Below are positions 1 through 12,259 of a stretch of 64,000 bases of DNA, piece after piece. Numbering within the stretch: position 1 is the first letter of the stretch; each line of letters starts with the position of its first letter. Source of the DNA: Mercurialis annua (lineage: Eukaryota > Streptophyta > Magnoliopsida > Malpighiales > Euphorbiaceae); the NCBI RefSeq assembly GCF_937616625.2, contig NC_065570.1, forward strand, positions 13,898,001 through 13,962,000, written 5' to 3'. The position numbers and the translations under genes are program-made. Below the pieces are notes generated by a model that was not told the DNA's origin, did no database searches, and saw nothing but the letters and a program-made list of their open reading frames with translations.

Positions 1-503
1 TCGAATAATAAACCAAGAACAAGATGTTAAAGACTTATCGGAATTGAACGAATGTAAGATGAATGATGTGATTTCTGCTTGTCTTTGATGTCTAGGAAGA
101 GACGGCTAGGGTTAGAAGGAATTGAGAGGAAAAGGAATAGGGTTTGAATGAAGGAAACAAATGAAAAAGGACGCAGCAAATTACTGATACTATACTTTCA
201 GTTTCTGTTTCAAAGTTGAAACATAAGTTGGATGGGCTTTTGGCCAAGAATATGTTTGAATGGGCTTACGTGGATTGAAAGGAGTAATTGCATACATGGG
301 TTTATTTTCATGCATTAAAAATATGTTTAATTTTCCCTCTTTTTTTTAAAGATTTAATAATACTAACCAAATACGAATCGAATCAACGAACGACTAAAAT
401 AAAATTTAATAATAATATATAATAATAATAATACATTACCTAAATCTTGATGATTGCAAAAATTATAATTTAAAAAAATTATTTAAAAATACGGGATATT
501 ACA
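1..503 (-). repeat. Left (3') LTR of the LARD-like element, partial
   Basis: Aligns with 7493-7993 with only a few substitutions and single-base indels, for example one base difference in a T-run near 345. It ends ATATTACA directly before the PPT. The outer part of this LTR lies upstream of the window. Confidence 0.88.
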
Positions 504-516
504 TTCTCCCCGACTT
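504..516 (-). other. Polypurine tract (PPT) of the LARD-like element
   Basis: The plus strand TTCTCCCCGACTT reads AAGTCGGGGAGAA on the minus strand, immediately 5' of the LTR start TGTAATAT. This is the normal position for plus-strand priming in an LTR retrotransposon. Confidence 0.75.
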
Positions 517-1398
517 ATTAAAAATTCGTCCTCGAATTTAGAATGCAAAAACGACTAACGTAATACACAACATAAAATTACATACAAAATGCACCTAACA
601 ATTGTAAAACTCACGAACCAGATACCTATAGTAATCAAGGACAATAATAATAATAATTATGCATAACGAACTCCGTCTCATAAGAACATTCCTCAACCAA
701 GTAACCAATAAAACCAAAACCATACAGTAGTCAAGCCCTATCGAGTTCCATTTGAAGATATAATCCGGAAACCTTTTCAAACCATTTGGTAAAACAACTT
801 AAAAGAAAAAAAAATGGTACTTAGCCTAGTCAACTAAGACTTCCAAGTTTAAATCACGTGTCGGGCGACCCAAGTCAAGCCCGAATCAAAGAAACCCCAA
901 TATAACCGATGTTTAAAATCTAAAAATTCATTTGATAAAACAACATGAAGTTTGAAAAGCAACAGAACTCAACATTACTTAACTAGTCAACAATTGACAA
1001 CACGCACCCAGAGTGTTCGATTAAATCCAAAATAACAAAGATGCTAAAAATGGCACCATAAGCCACAACATAGTAATTACGTGCTTAACGACTTAAGCGC
1101 TTGCGCAAGAAAAACTAAACAGGTTGTTCCTCGAACAATAACTCAATACTACAACTCATACGCTAAACAATCTCTAATGGTCACAAAAAGTAATAACACT
1201 AACTTTCACTTGACATAAATGATAACACCATATCTAGGTGATATCAACGAGGGAAAACAAACTCTCCCATTAAAGTTTTGACTGAAAAACTCAACATAAT
1301 CTATAACGAAACCTTGAATCTCTCGCAATGATAACTCCAAACAAAATTTCCACTCGGAAAGGTCAACACAAGACGAAACACGCTGAAAACATATGGGG

Positions 1399-1413
1399 TA
1401 TTACATTCTCCCC
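1399..1413 (-). repeat. Internal relic of an LTR-end/PPT junction
   Basis: The sequence TATTACATTCTCCCC followed by a degenerate copy of the 'cctcgaattt' motif repeats the true 3' LTR/PPT junction at 497-511. It suggests a nested or rearranged copy of a relative within the internal region. Confidence 0.5.
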
Positions 1414-4400
1414 AACCTATGAAAAATTAGAACTCGAATTTTTTTTTAAATCTGAAACTGACTCGTAGTTTAAACGGTCACAACACATTTATGCGCAAAA
1501 ATCTAGTTCTAACAACTTAGTGTCCCAACGATCCACAAAATGTCAATAATCAACAATTATCCAATTGAGAGCCACAGATACTCTTTAACAAGTTGGCTTC
1601 CAAACCTAACTTAAATCTATATAATTACTAACTCTATATTATCAAAGTTCAAAAAAAAACAAGCCCTAAGCTCAACTAAAATTCTCACAATTTCAAACTC
1701 TATCGACTCAAACAGGAAAACAGAAAACACAATCTGATATCATCTTGCGTTCTACAACACTCTTTCCCTTCCACTAATAGCAAGCTCTACATCAAAATAG
1801 AAAATAACATTACTCAATAAACAACTAGATAATATTTTGGCCAAAACAATAACTACTAGGATCATTCGGTTCAACAATTAACACCAAATTCGATAATACT
1901 ATCAACTTCGTGAATCATAAAACATAAAAACTCTTACCGTCATTCAAAAGAAAATGTGAACTTATCTCACGAGAACAGAATCTCCAGATTAGTAACAAAA
2001 TCTCAATCCTAATTATTCCTCAAATCATTTAAAAAATAAATAGGTCGTAATAATCTAAGGTGACTAATCATCAACTTACATACTTACTATGTTTCACAGA
2101 CTTAACTTATTCCACACAAAAGATTCAATATCTGAACAAAACAATATCAAAACTCTCAACAATTAAACCATCAATTTATAGTGTCGACCAACCAACTTTG
2201 TTGTCGAAACTCACCAACACGGTCATCGATTTTTCAAATAAACTAGCCCATATGTCCAAACTAAATTTAATTTCTCAAAATGATCCCAATAATTGACTAC
2301 AACCTCGTATAAAACAAAAAGTCACCACGACCAATTTACTCCGAACGGATTGTTAGTTATGCTCAAAACCAAACTTATGGAAGTATAAAATTTTCAAATA
2401 CGCAGAACATTTTATATTCAAAATTTTTCACTTTTTTTTTAAAAAAGACTTAACATTTTACACCTCCTTTTTATATATCAAAATCGAAGTACCTTTACCA
2501 TTGGAAAACTATCAGTTTTGTTAACCCCTGAATTTTTTTAAAATATTTGCATTTTTAAATTCACTAATTCCCCTTACTTTTTAATAAGTATGCAAATTTA
2601 TGAAGCAGTTCAACTGACAAAACTTATGTTATCTTTAAATCAAACTTGCTAAAATAATATATCCTCTTTCGTAAATATCAAACCATGGAAAAATCCACCG
2701 TATTCAAAATACACATTGAAGTTTCAAAACATCCAAAATTTAAGTCGCGCTCAAATAAAAATACGATTTGAAGAAATTATTCAACGGAAAAATTTATTAT
2801 TCCCCTTTTTAAATCAAATTTGATAAAATTCTTTTCTTTTCATTAGGACGTAAAAATTTAGCAATGCAAACCTCTTTGTTTACGAAAACACCTTTAAATC
2901 AATATACCGAAACATTTGAATAAAAAATCGAATCTATATAAACAACCTACTTTTAAAATTCCAGTGTAAAAAACATAAATGGAGCATAACCAAATCCCTT
3001 GATCTAACAATTCTCAAATCAAAATCGTAAATTTCTATGAAAGTTTGCTAATCTACATATAACTATATACTGCACTTAGCATAACTAAGATCTCGAACGC
3101 AACTTCAAAATATTCCGCCAACTCCATACTTACAATCTATCAAATCAGATGATACCACCATAACAATTTAAAACGATATCTCCACTAAAACCCATAAGTA
3201 TAAAGTAATATCAAATAAAATTACAAATAAACTGAAATTTAAAGAAGACAACACATCACATACATTTCTATAAAATTTACCACCAGTTCTCGAATCGGAC
3301 CGAATAAATTTAATGAAAACACTGGCGTATTAAATACACAGCTATTATCTCGGGTCAGGATTTCCAATTTCCTTTTTTTGGTAATCCGAAATCACCAACA
3401 GTTCCAAGGAAAAATATTTCCCTCAACATTTTCGGTATCGAAACCCAAATATTTCGACCCACAAACAAAACACCAAAACCATCGAAACTAAAAATAAAAA
3501 CAAAGGCAACCAGGGTCTAAACAAAGATCTTACTCTTAAATTAAGGTCATACAACAAGGTAAGACATCCATGACCACGTGAAATAATTCACCTCATGTGT
3601 TACTCCGCACGCACAGACAAAATAAAAATAATCAAAATAGTTCAACCAAGCATGTGAGTTATACAACGCAAATTATTACCAAAGACTACGAATTCTACAA
3701 ATCATAACCCATACAAACATGACATTTAGCAAAATCAACCCAACCTATTTAAAAGACCAAAATCAAGACATGCTACAACAAGCTTTGAATTTTCGTATCA
3801 AAATCAACTTGTAATTATATCATCTTTTAAGAGTACGCTTAAAAATTCATTTGAAATATAAACTAACAAATAAATTTCGAGTTCGTGTCGAGTCCCACAT
3901 TTTAAAAATCATTTTCCAGAAACATCTTTTATAAAAATAATGGTTAAATTTCATAAACGCCTCAAATTATAAACCATTGAGTTAGCCGAGTAATTACTAC
4001 TTCCAAGCTCAACTTCTAATTTGGGTGACCCAAGTCAAGCCCGCAATAACCATTTGTAGAACGTATACAACACATTTTTAAATTAAAAAAAAACGCAATT
4101 TAAATCAAAACCTCGATCTTTTCAACTAGGGAACTCGACAACACCAAAGTAACAACATCAAGTCATCACCCAAGTGAGACATCTGAAAAATTTAATTAAG
4201 CTATTCAAAACCATACTTCGAAAAAAATAGCAACCAAGCAATTAAGACCAACAACACCAAAGTGTCGACAAACATCCAAACGATAAACTTTCAAAAGTAT
4301 TTTAAATCTTTGGTATCACCTTACAAAAAAATTTTATTTAAGAAATATAACTCTTTTGAAATCACCAGTCAAAGTAAATTTGAAATACGAGAAAAATTAT

Positions 4401-5052
4401 TTTAGTGGCTACGTAATGAAAATCACCTTTTAAGTTATCATGCTCAGACTACTCATTTGACTCTTATGTCCAAAATACCAGTTACACCAAAATAATTTTT
4501 ACTAGAGAATTTCTAAATCAATATGAGGTCAGCAATGTAAAGTCACAAAACGTGATAAACGATTTTACTATCAAAATCATTTATACCATAAACAAAGCCA
4601 AAACCTAACGATTTTTTTTTTGTTATGTTTTCGGCCAAAGCCAAAACTATTCACCAAATAACCCAGCGTTATAAAACCGTTAAAGGCATAAAATAAAAGT
4701 TTATTACCCAATAAAATGCCACATCAACATGATAAGACAAACAACGTCATAGCCAAGTATGAATTTAGACAAATTACCAATCATAAGATTTCCCGAGAAA
4801 TCAAAAGAAAAATAAAGGATCACTTAAGTGAAATAACAGTTATCACATAAAATCTTAGCATAAGATCAAATATGACACGATTGACTCGACACCATCCTAT
4901 AGGTGTAGGCAGAAAGTTTGAAAACAAAAGATGACGTTTCAAAAGACAAGACACGAATCCTAATTCCGCAGTAGTTCCTAAGACACAAAGACCACTTATC
5001 ATGCCAAAACAAAAAATACATAACATGCAAAAGGCCTTGGTTTGAAACCAAA

Positions 5053-5064
5053 GCTCTGATACCA
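5053..5064 (-). other. Primer binding site for initiator-Met tRNA
   Basis: The plus strand GCTCTGATACCA reads TGGTATCAGAGC on the minus strand, the canonical plant tRNA-iMet primer binding site. It lies four bases from the LTR that starts at 5069, which fixes the minus-strand orientation. Confidence 0.85.
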
Positions 5065-5068
5065 AGTT

Positions 5069-5907
5069 TGTCACGACCCATTTTCATGAATCGCGACCGG
5101 CGCTAGGGTATGGGTATGGTTGTACCAAAACCCGTAGCTAGCCTTGCGGATAATCAATTTATAACATTTAAACAATGTACCTGCATAAAACCACATGCTC
5201 GGGGGCAACCGAGACTTCAGCCTAGTCTAGCAGTACATAAAGCAATATATATTTAAAGTACGCTTATCTCAGAAAAATCTCCAATAGTATGGCAATATAA
5301 TATAAATACCATAAACATTGTAATCATGCCAAAAGCGATAAAGTAATAGTTGGACAAATCCAACAAACAATAGTCAAAACTATAAACGTAAGACTAAGAC
5401 ATGAATAATATGAAACTACTATTGCGGTCTAAGAGTTTAAAATAGTTCGACTCTTTTATTCTAAAAATAAAATAAAAACCTCCGGGAATGAAGAAATGGA
5501 GATCGACCAAACGCTCAATTCATAAACCTGGAAAATTTGGAAAAACAACGGGGTCAGATTTACTGAGTAGAGTTTATATAACCATTTACATTTATTAAGT
5601 TAAAAACCTTTAAAAACGTTTAATAAAACATTTTCATTATGGATTATCAATGAAACCCGAAACCACAATTCTAAATCCATTGTCGTGTCGGTGAGACGTA
5701 TCTCAATAACCGATCCCCGACTATCACTTAATAAATAGTGAGCCCAGGAGACGTATCTTCCACCGGTGCCCTCACTAAGGTGAGATGTATCTCAAGCCTA
5801 CCTCAATACCATAATCATTACCGGTGCGCACGCAGTCCCGATGATGCCCATCGAGTAGCACGTTCCAAATCAAATCCACAATGCCGAAAACAGTTCAAAA
5901 GCTGCTT

Positions 5908-5966
<59 letters not shown>

Positions 5967-7993
5967 AAATAATACATTTGCTTAATAAAGAGGTAAATAG
6001 AGATATAAACTCACTGCTTGCTATTCCACGTGAAACATGGCAAGCAATCTAAATCTGGTTCGCCTCTAAAGTATAAACAGTCGACGAGTCTAGACAAAGT
6101 ATAAAATAACAATTAAAAACAGACCCTAACTCTAGAGAGTACTAGACACCACATAGGACTAGCACAAACGACAAGTCAATGTAAAGTCAAGTCAGAGTAA
6201 TCATAAAACTCAAATAATAATAAAGCCATAAACAATCACGTCTATTAAGTTCCCGCTTTAAAATCTATTTTAGAAATATTATTTAAATAATATTTAAATA
6301 ATAAATTGATTTAATTTTCAAATAGTGGGTTAGCCGAGTTACTGATAACTACCAAGCTACCTCACATGTCGGGTGACCCAAGTCTAACTCGACCCAAAAT
6401 ATTTTATCAAAAATATAAACCATAGTTTATAATTCACAAAATAACAATTTGATAAAATAATAAATCAGTATTTAAAACAGAATTCAATATCTTAAGATCC
6501 AAGTAATCGATAGTTACTAATAATTTATTTAATTAAAAATAAATTAAAAATGTTTAAAATCTTAAAACGTTAAATTGTCATGTGTAGTCAAATAAATTTC
6601 AAAGTTTAATAATTGCCCGAGTAGTTATAAATTATTAATTAAAAATATAATTATCGTTTCCCGATTATATTTATAAAACAATTTAATTCAAAAACCAACT
6701 TCATTAAACCTAATTCAACCAATAAAATAAATTAATAAACCTTTTATTAATTAAAGCAAATACCAAATAGACAACCAAAGACCAATAAGATTTGAATATA
6801 ATATTCCCACCATGCAAACCCGTAACAAGTTGAGCCCGAATAAGATTGCCAAATAAGTTAGTGATCTAGGTGCACAATTAACCATTTTGCTCAACGAATC
6901 AAACAAACCAAACTTAATGTCCCTGCCATAAACACATAAGGGAAATATAATCTAACCTTTTCATATTAATCAAAACTTAATCAATGAATTCAGCTAATAC
7001 ATACAATACGGAATTCACGGCTTTGATTACTACAAAAGCAACATGAACAATTAACAACCATTTTAATACTAATCAGATTTAAGGACCCTTAGCAAAATGA
7101 TTATTCTAAGCAAGGACCATGCATGGCAGCCCCAAGCTTAAGACATGGAGGCAAGGAATTCAATAACGGCGAAGCCAACGGCAACAACAACAACACCGAG
7201 AAAAGCAATCATCATAAAAGCAAAAGGGTTTACTATTTCCTCCCTAATAGATTGTATACCATTCAAAGAGAATGACAGCAGAATCATAATCAATGAAACA
7301 TAAAAGGAAAACTCAGCCACCGTGTTCAAAACTATAAATCGAAACGACGATGAAACGCGAGATTGGTACGTACCGTTTGAAGACAACGAAGCTCACTGAT
7401 TCCGGAGGCAATATAAATCAGATGGAACGTGAAAAAGGGGTCATTCACAAGCTAAACAATGAACGAACCCAGTTACTAACGGCGAGACGATATCGAATAA
7501 TAAACCAAGAACAAGATGTTAAAGACTTATCGGAATTGAACGAATGTAAGATGAATGATGTGATTTCTGCTTGTCTTTGATGTCTAGGAAGAGACGGCTA
7601 GGGTTAGAAGGAATTGAGAGGAAAAGGAATAGGGTTTGAATGAAGGAAACAAATGAAAAAGGACGCATCAAATTACTGCTACTATACTTTCAGTTTCTGT
7701 TTCAAAGTTGAAACATAAGTTGGATGGGCTTTTGGCCAAGAATATGTTTGAATGGGCTTACGTGGATTGAAAGGAGTAGTTGCATACATGGGTTTATTTT
7801 CATGCATTAAAAATATGTTTAATTTTCCCTTTTTTTTAAAGATTTAATAATACTAACCAAATACGAATCGCATCAACGAACGACTAAAATAAAATTTAAT
7901 AATAATATATAATAATAATAATACATTACCTAAATCTTGATGATTGCAAAAATTATAATTTAAAAAAATTATTTAAAAATACGGGATATTACA
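5069..7993 (-). repeat. Right (5') LTR of the LARD-like element
   Basis: A 2,925-bp LTR with TGTCACG at one end and ATATTACA at the other. Its TGTCACGACCC head and the 'gaccggcgctaggg.atggg' block just inside are shared with the LTRs at 13759 and 20908 and with a relic at 43197, so these are related families. It contains a long TA dinucleotide run and a short region with repeated 'gagacgtatct' motifs (about 5694-5795). The short reading frames at 7138-7386 and 7350-7580 match nothing I know and are probably chance. Confidence 0.85.
5912..5964. repeat. (TA)n microsatellite inside the LTR
   Basis: About 53 bp of uninterrupted TA dinucleotides. It produces a spurious Tyr-Ile repeat in the overlapping reading frame. 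Confidence 0.95.
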
Positions 7994-7998
7994 GAAAT

Positions 7999-8884
7999 CC
8001 TAGGAATAAGTAGAGGAACATCAGGTAGAAAAATAGGCAACTATGGATCATGAATAGTTGAAGAAGTCACACCAGAATTTACTTGCCAAAGAACACCCTC
8101 CTTGAGAAGCTTTAAAACATTCATACTACTCCATCCTCAAGAAGGATTACAATAAGGAGGACTGATCAGTGGCTAGACACCAAAACTGGTTAGCTAGCAA
8201 AGCTTGATTGAAATATAATAATCCTTGATACCAAACCACCATTCCATTTGCTAACACACATTTTCCTCCGAAAAAATCCAATGCACATTTCTCTCATTGT
8301 TTTGTTGTCCCCACCAAAATTAGCAACAAACTGATTGATGCATTTACAAAGAGATATTGGTAATTTAAAACACATCATAGTAAATATTGGAATAGCATAA
8401 ACCACTGCCATAAGAAGAATCTCCTTACCAGCAAAACTTAAAAATTGCTCTTTCCAAATAAGAAGTTCAGTATAGATTTTCTGCAAAATACAAGCAAATG
8501 CAGTACTCTTTGAACGAGAAACAATAGCCAGTAAGCCAAATATGACAGAGGAAAATCCAAATTAGAAACCTGAAACATATAAGTAAGAGATAACTGAAGA
8601 GTATCTTCAACATTAGCACTGAAAAACAGAGCCAACTTATGATAATTTATAAATTCTCCACTAGTAGAACCGTAATTTTGTAAGATCTTCATAATAATAT
8701 GAGTTAAAGAAGCAATGGCTGGAGAAAATAAAATAGAGTCATCAACAAAAAATAAGTGTGATATAGAAGGGTAATGTTAATAAACTTTAATACCCCGAAT
8801 TCATTGTAAGGAAACAGCCTGCTGGATAAGAGATGAGAGTCCTTGTGCACAAAGAACAAACAATAAAGGAGAAAGTGGATCCCT
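7999..8884 (-). pseudogene. LINE (non-LTR retrotransposon) reverse transcriptase relic
   Basis: Minus-strand frames give pieces typical of plant LINE polymerases in the expected order. From about 8884 downward there is DPLSPLLFVLCAQGLSSLI, then the RT active-site region with ISHLFFVDDS (family consensus FADD) near 8740-8770. A 'GEFINYHK' segment follows, then WKEQFLSFAGKEILLMAV and CFKLPISLC at about 8300-8460. Towards 8000-8130 the frame resembles the 'W.V..G..I.I..DPWLP' motif. Stops and frameshifts separate the pieces, so it is dead. Its 5' part is missing beyond 8884, where LTR-like DNA begins, and its other end is cut by the LARD-like element at 7993. Family assignment is by motif recognition only. 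Confidence 0.75.
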
Positions 8885-8972
8885 AATGTATATAGTCTAT
8901 TATCGTTCTCGATATCAACTTATAGTCATCTAATTATTAATCACTTTGATTAATAAAAAACTTAATTAAAAT

Positions 8973-9847
8973 CAGTGTTTTAAAAACCGAACCGGTGAGT
9001 GAACCGGCGTGACTACCGAATTCCGGTCCAACCGGCTAAATAAACACTAAAGGAAAAATTTTAGGTTTGGCTTTTCTCTACGTTATCTTCCCTGACACTT
9101 GTATTTCTATTCCTGCAAAATAAATTGTACACGCCAGTATAACCTTTTACACTTTTGACTAATATTTTACAATAGTAGTAGTATGTTTCTTGGTTACCGT
9201 GACAAAAACAATAAAAAAAGAAAAAAAATTAAATGATATTGATGTTATTGAATATAGAAAATTGTGCCCCCACATGAGCTATTACTCAGCTATTTGTACA
9301 GAGTCACAAGCCCTTTTTATATTTACTTTTGATTATTTTGTTTATTTTAACTTTTACTACTTTCTCCTACTTTCTCCCTTTGAAATTTGAACTCTCTCTT
9401 TCTCCTTAAAAGATCAAAACTTCAAATACTCACAGTTCACAGTTAAACTACTACATCATCTTTAATCAAATTTTCAAGACACCGTGTGAAGCAAGAAGCC
9501 AAAAATTAAGAAAACCCTTTGCTTTTCAGATAATGGGCGAAAAATATATGCCTAGTATCCTCTTTTTTCTTCTCTTATGTTCATAGTTTCCTTATTTCTT
9601 TTAAAAATTACAAATGAAGCAAAATCCACCTCAATAACAAGCTCCACAAAATTTCTAAAATTCTACTGAGTTAGCTTTCAACCGGACAGTTCTTTAAGGT
9701 TAACCGGTTCTCCGGTTTCCGGTTTTTAGCGGTTTTTTCCGGTTTGTAGCGGTCTAACCGAAAATCTGGTTTTTAAAGACTAAAATACCGGACTGGTCTC
9801 CGGGTCCCGGTCGAACCGGCCAGTCCGGTCCGGTTTTTAAAACACTG
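8973..9847. mobile_element. Non-autonomous hAT element, CAGTGTTTTAAAAACC family
   Basis: The ends are inverted repeats: CAGTGTTTTAAAAACCG on the left and the complement of CGGTTTTTAAAACACTG on the right. Both are followed inward by CCGGTC/AACCGG-rich subterminal sequence. The flanking 8 bp are ATTAAAAT and ATGAAAAC, six of eight identical, consistent with an old 8-bp hAT target duplication. The 875-bp interior is AT-rich; the 66-residue frame at 9190-9390 is low complexity and unlike any transposase. A shorter relative with a perfect duplication is at 62473-62785. Confidence 0.78.
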
Positions 9848-10990
9848 ATGAAAACATCTCTATGTTTTAATTAATCGAATGACCTTAATTTTTCAAGTCT
9901 TTTTCAGTCCTTTTAAACGTCCAAGTTAAGATTTAATCATTTTCAAATCGACGGACACACGCGACGAGAATTAGGGCAAAAGCCCTTGAAACATTTCCCT
10001 TCGACAACTATGGCAGCACGTTCCTGCAACCTGTGCACGCTCGTGCTGCCTGGTGCACGTTCGTGCACTTTTTGTGCACAGCCCCGGGAAATGAAATTTC
10101 TCGGGCTTTCCGCCGTGCTAAAATGCCATTTTCTATCCTAAACACCAATTCACAATCCGCACAATTCAATTCCGTTATTGGAACGTAAAATCGATTTATA
10201 TTCAATCGATTTGATACGACAACCGTTATATATTCAAATATTATCCGATTTCTACAGAACCGAATTCAAAATAACGGTTATTACCTCGATTACTATCGAA
10301 TTTATGAAGAAATTCGAGTTAGAAACGAGGAATCGGATTGAAATCGGCAAACCCTAGCTTCGTGCGTTGAGAGAACGAAGAAATGAAAGCTTCTGAAGCT
10401 TTTAAGCTTCTGATATATGATTTCGATTGAATTTGAAATCATATATATATAGTTTAGCTAATTGTCAAACTAGTACCTGGTGACTTACGCGTCACTTTAA
10501 CCGAAATTCTTAAATACTCGTCTGTAACTAAAGCGGACAACAAACTCCGAACTTTATGAAATTTTACCCAAACATTCCATGTTTCATAATAAGAATAAAA
10601 ACGTAACTTTTATTCTCACGGGACCTATATTTTATTTTTAATAAATTATTGAAGATTTATTAGGGTTAAATTAGTCTGTCTCAATAAAATTTCTATGTCC
10701 AAATCTCATATAATTTTAGGAGTAACATCCTAAAAATATTCTGTGAATATTGACTCCAAAATATTCATTCAGGACTTATAAATTATTTTATTTTAATTTA
10801 TAAGCACTTCTTAATTCCCATTAGTTAAAATATAAATATTCAAATTTTATATTTTAACTTCTATAACTATTTTATATTTCTGGAGACGCTATAAATTAAA
10901 TTTATCCTCAAAGTTAATTTACGTTCTCTTAGTCCTATTAATTATTTCTTATGTGGAATAATTTAGTCCTTTCAATTTTCGGGTGTTACA
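9848..10990 (-). repeat. LTR fragment of a related Ty3/gypsy family
   Basis: The stretch from about 9,950 to 10,990 parallels the outer part of the LTRs at 13759 and 20908. It has a GC-rich block of GTGCAC..GTGCAC palindromes followed by 'cacagccccgg.aaatga' (10006-10110), then 'aaccctagctt' (about 10350), and ends TTCGGGTGTTACA at 10990 like the LTR end. Homology is partial and diverged. The 88 bases before the nested hAT element (8885-8972) probably belong to the same fragment. No partner LTR is visible, so it is a truncated or solo copy. Confidence 0.6.
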
Positions 10991-11438
10991 CTTAAGTCAG
11001 TAAGGATTTTTTGGTAGATAATGTAGATACTAAGTGTTTAAGGCTAAAAGAATGAATATCTCTTTAAGCATCGATGATCTTCTATTTATAGGGCCCTTGT
11101 TGGCCAGTTATCTGATGAATATCATGGGTATAGTCCACGATCTTTTATTAGTATGAGGCCCCGTTCTCCGTTTATTCCTAATAGTGGGAGAGTGGTGCTG
11201 ACACGCCTTTCTGCCTTGCTTTCTTAGGTAAACTGTATGGGTCTTATGGCGAAGTCTCTATTCAAACTGGGGATGACCTAAGAAAGGGCATTCTTGAAGA
11301 CCTGGGGGCGAAGCCTGGGGTTCGGGTATTTCTTGATCGGTATCAAATAAATTACAATTTTTTTTATGGAGAGTGTGTTTCAAACGCGAGTTGAGAGTGG
11401 GCGATGGTGAGGGAGAGGTAAAACCGATCCAATTTTGT

Positions 11439-11531
11439 CAAGTTTTGGGTTTGTTTGATTCGGTTTTATCAAGTTGTGGGTTTCTTTGATCCTGTTTTGT
11501 CAAGTTGTGGGTTTGTTTGATCCGGTTTTAT
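11439..11531. repeat. 31-bp minisatellite, three copies
   Basis: Three contiguous 31-bp units beginning CAAGTT(G/T)TGGGTTT at 11439, 11470 and 11501, with two or three differences between units, followed by a partial degenerate unit. Confidence 0.9.
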
Positions 11532-11794
11532 AAACTTGGATCTGTTAGATACTTAGTGCCAAGTTCATGGGTGAAATAATCCATTGTTCATTATTTAGTG
11601 AGAAATGTTATACAACCCTCTGTTTTTACCCGCCTTCTTTAACCCACCTGACGTGGCATTAAAAGAGTTGATACATTAAAAGTTGCTTTTTGAGATAGAC
11701 ACTTTAGAGGGGAATTGGACGAATCGCGGCAACACTGGAGAAGAAACTAAAATCACGACACCGGTGGGAACGCCACCTCTCGGGATCAAACCCA

Positions 11795-11805
11795 CTCTGA
11801 TACCA
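11795..11805 (-). other. Possible tRNA-iMet primer binding site of a further LTR element relic
   Basis: CTCTGATACCA reads TGGTATCAGAG on the minus strand and is followed at once by TGTGAGCG, as expected for a minus-oriented element whose 5' LTR starts at 11806. No matching second LTR is visible, so this is only suggestive. Confidence 0.35.
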
Positions 11806-12259
11806 TGTGTGAGCGAAATCGGAAGTTTAAGGGTCCCGTTCGCCCAAGCCTATGGAAGGACTCTATTCTATACAGACTTTGAAATAATTTGAAGATGCCA
11901 CCTAGCTCAGGTAGGATATACCTTTTACATCGACTCGATAACCTTGCTCGCTTATGGGTAAGATTACCGTACGGCGACTAAAGATTGGGTTTGTGGGCCT
12001 ATCTGACTCGTGCACTTGACTTATTAACCTTTATTGTTTTACCTAATGGATGTATCAATAACATCTCGACATTCAATTGCAGTTCACATGATATGGTACT
12101 TAAGCAAAGAAACACTTATGAAATCAGTAAAGACGTTTGACGCGCATATAACTCGATTCGACTGGTCAAGTAGCAATTACTCCTAATCATACGTCTAAAC
12201 CTGGCGGTTTCTAACAAATAGAAAATATTGGCTTGTCTGGATTGATTACATACACAAAG

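Larger units (their letters stand above)
504..5068 (-). other. Internal region of the LARD-like element, no recognisable coding sequence
   Basis: About 4.6 kb of AT-rich DNA between the LTRs. Every reading frame is short and none resembles gag, protease, RT, RNase H or integrase. Two stretches (about 821-885 and 3976-4043) carry the motif 'gttagcc..gacccaagtc..gcccg' that is also inside the LTR near 6329-6400. At 1399-1413 there is a second LTR-end/PPT junction. The internal region thus seems built partly from LTR-derived pieces of this family. Confidence 0.6.
1..7993 (-). mobile_element. Large non-coding Ty3/gypsy-like LTR retrotransposon (LARD-like), left LTR truncated by the window edge
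   Basis: Positions 1-503 repeat 7493-7993 almost base for base, so they are the two ends of a direct LTR pair flanking 504-5068. The right copy starts TGTCACG at 5069 and both copies end ATATTACA, giving the expected TG..CA ends. A tRNA-iMet primer site (5053-5064, read on the minus strand) sits four bases inside the right LTR and a polypurine tract (504-516) abuts the left LTR. The element is therefore oriented on the minus strand, with the 5' LTR on the right. Next to the PPT is the minus-strand motif AAATTCGAGGACGAA, which I recognise from the 3' internal ends of plant Ty3/gypsy elements. No gag or pol reading frame is recognisable inside, hence LARD-like (large retrotransposon derivative). 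The five bases after it are GAAAT; the matching left target duplication lies outside the window. Confidence 0.85.
10991..12259. other. Intergenic/repeat DNA without a recognisable gene
   Basis: No convincing reading frame. It holds a 31-bp minisatellite (11439-11531) and a tRNA-iMet primer-site-like sequence (11795-11805) next to a TG start. The frame at 11683-11892 crosses that primer-site-like sequence and has no known match. Confidence 0.5.

Noticed and set aside
5053..5064. Apparent tRNA-like segments GCTCTGATACCA (also at 20892 and near 11795)
   Set aside because: They are tRNA primer binding sites next to LTRs, not tRNA genes; no cloverleaf surrounds them.
5738..6052. 104-residue frame with a Tyr-Ile repeat
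   Set aside because: The repeat is the (TA)n microsatellite inside an LTR.
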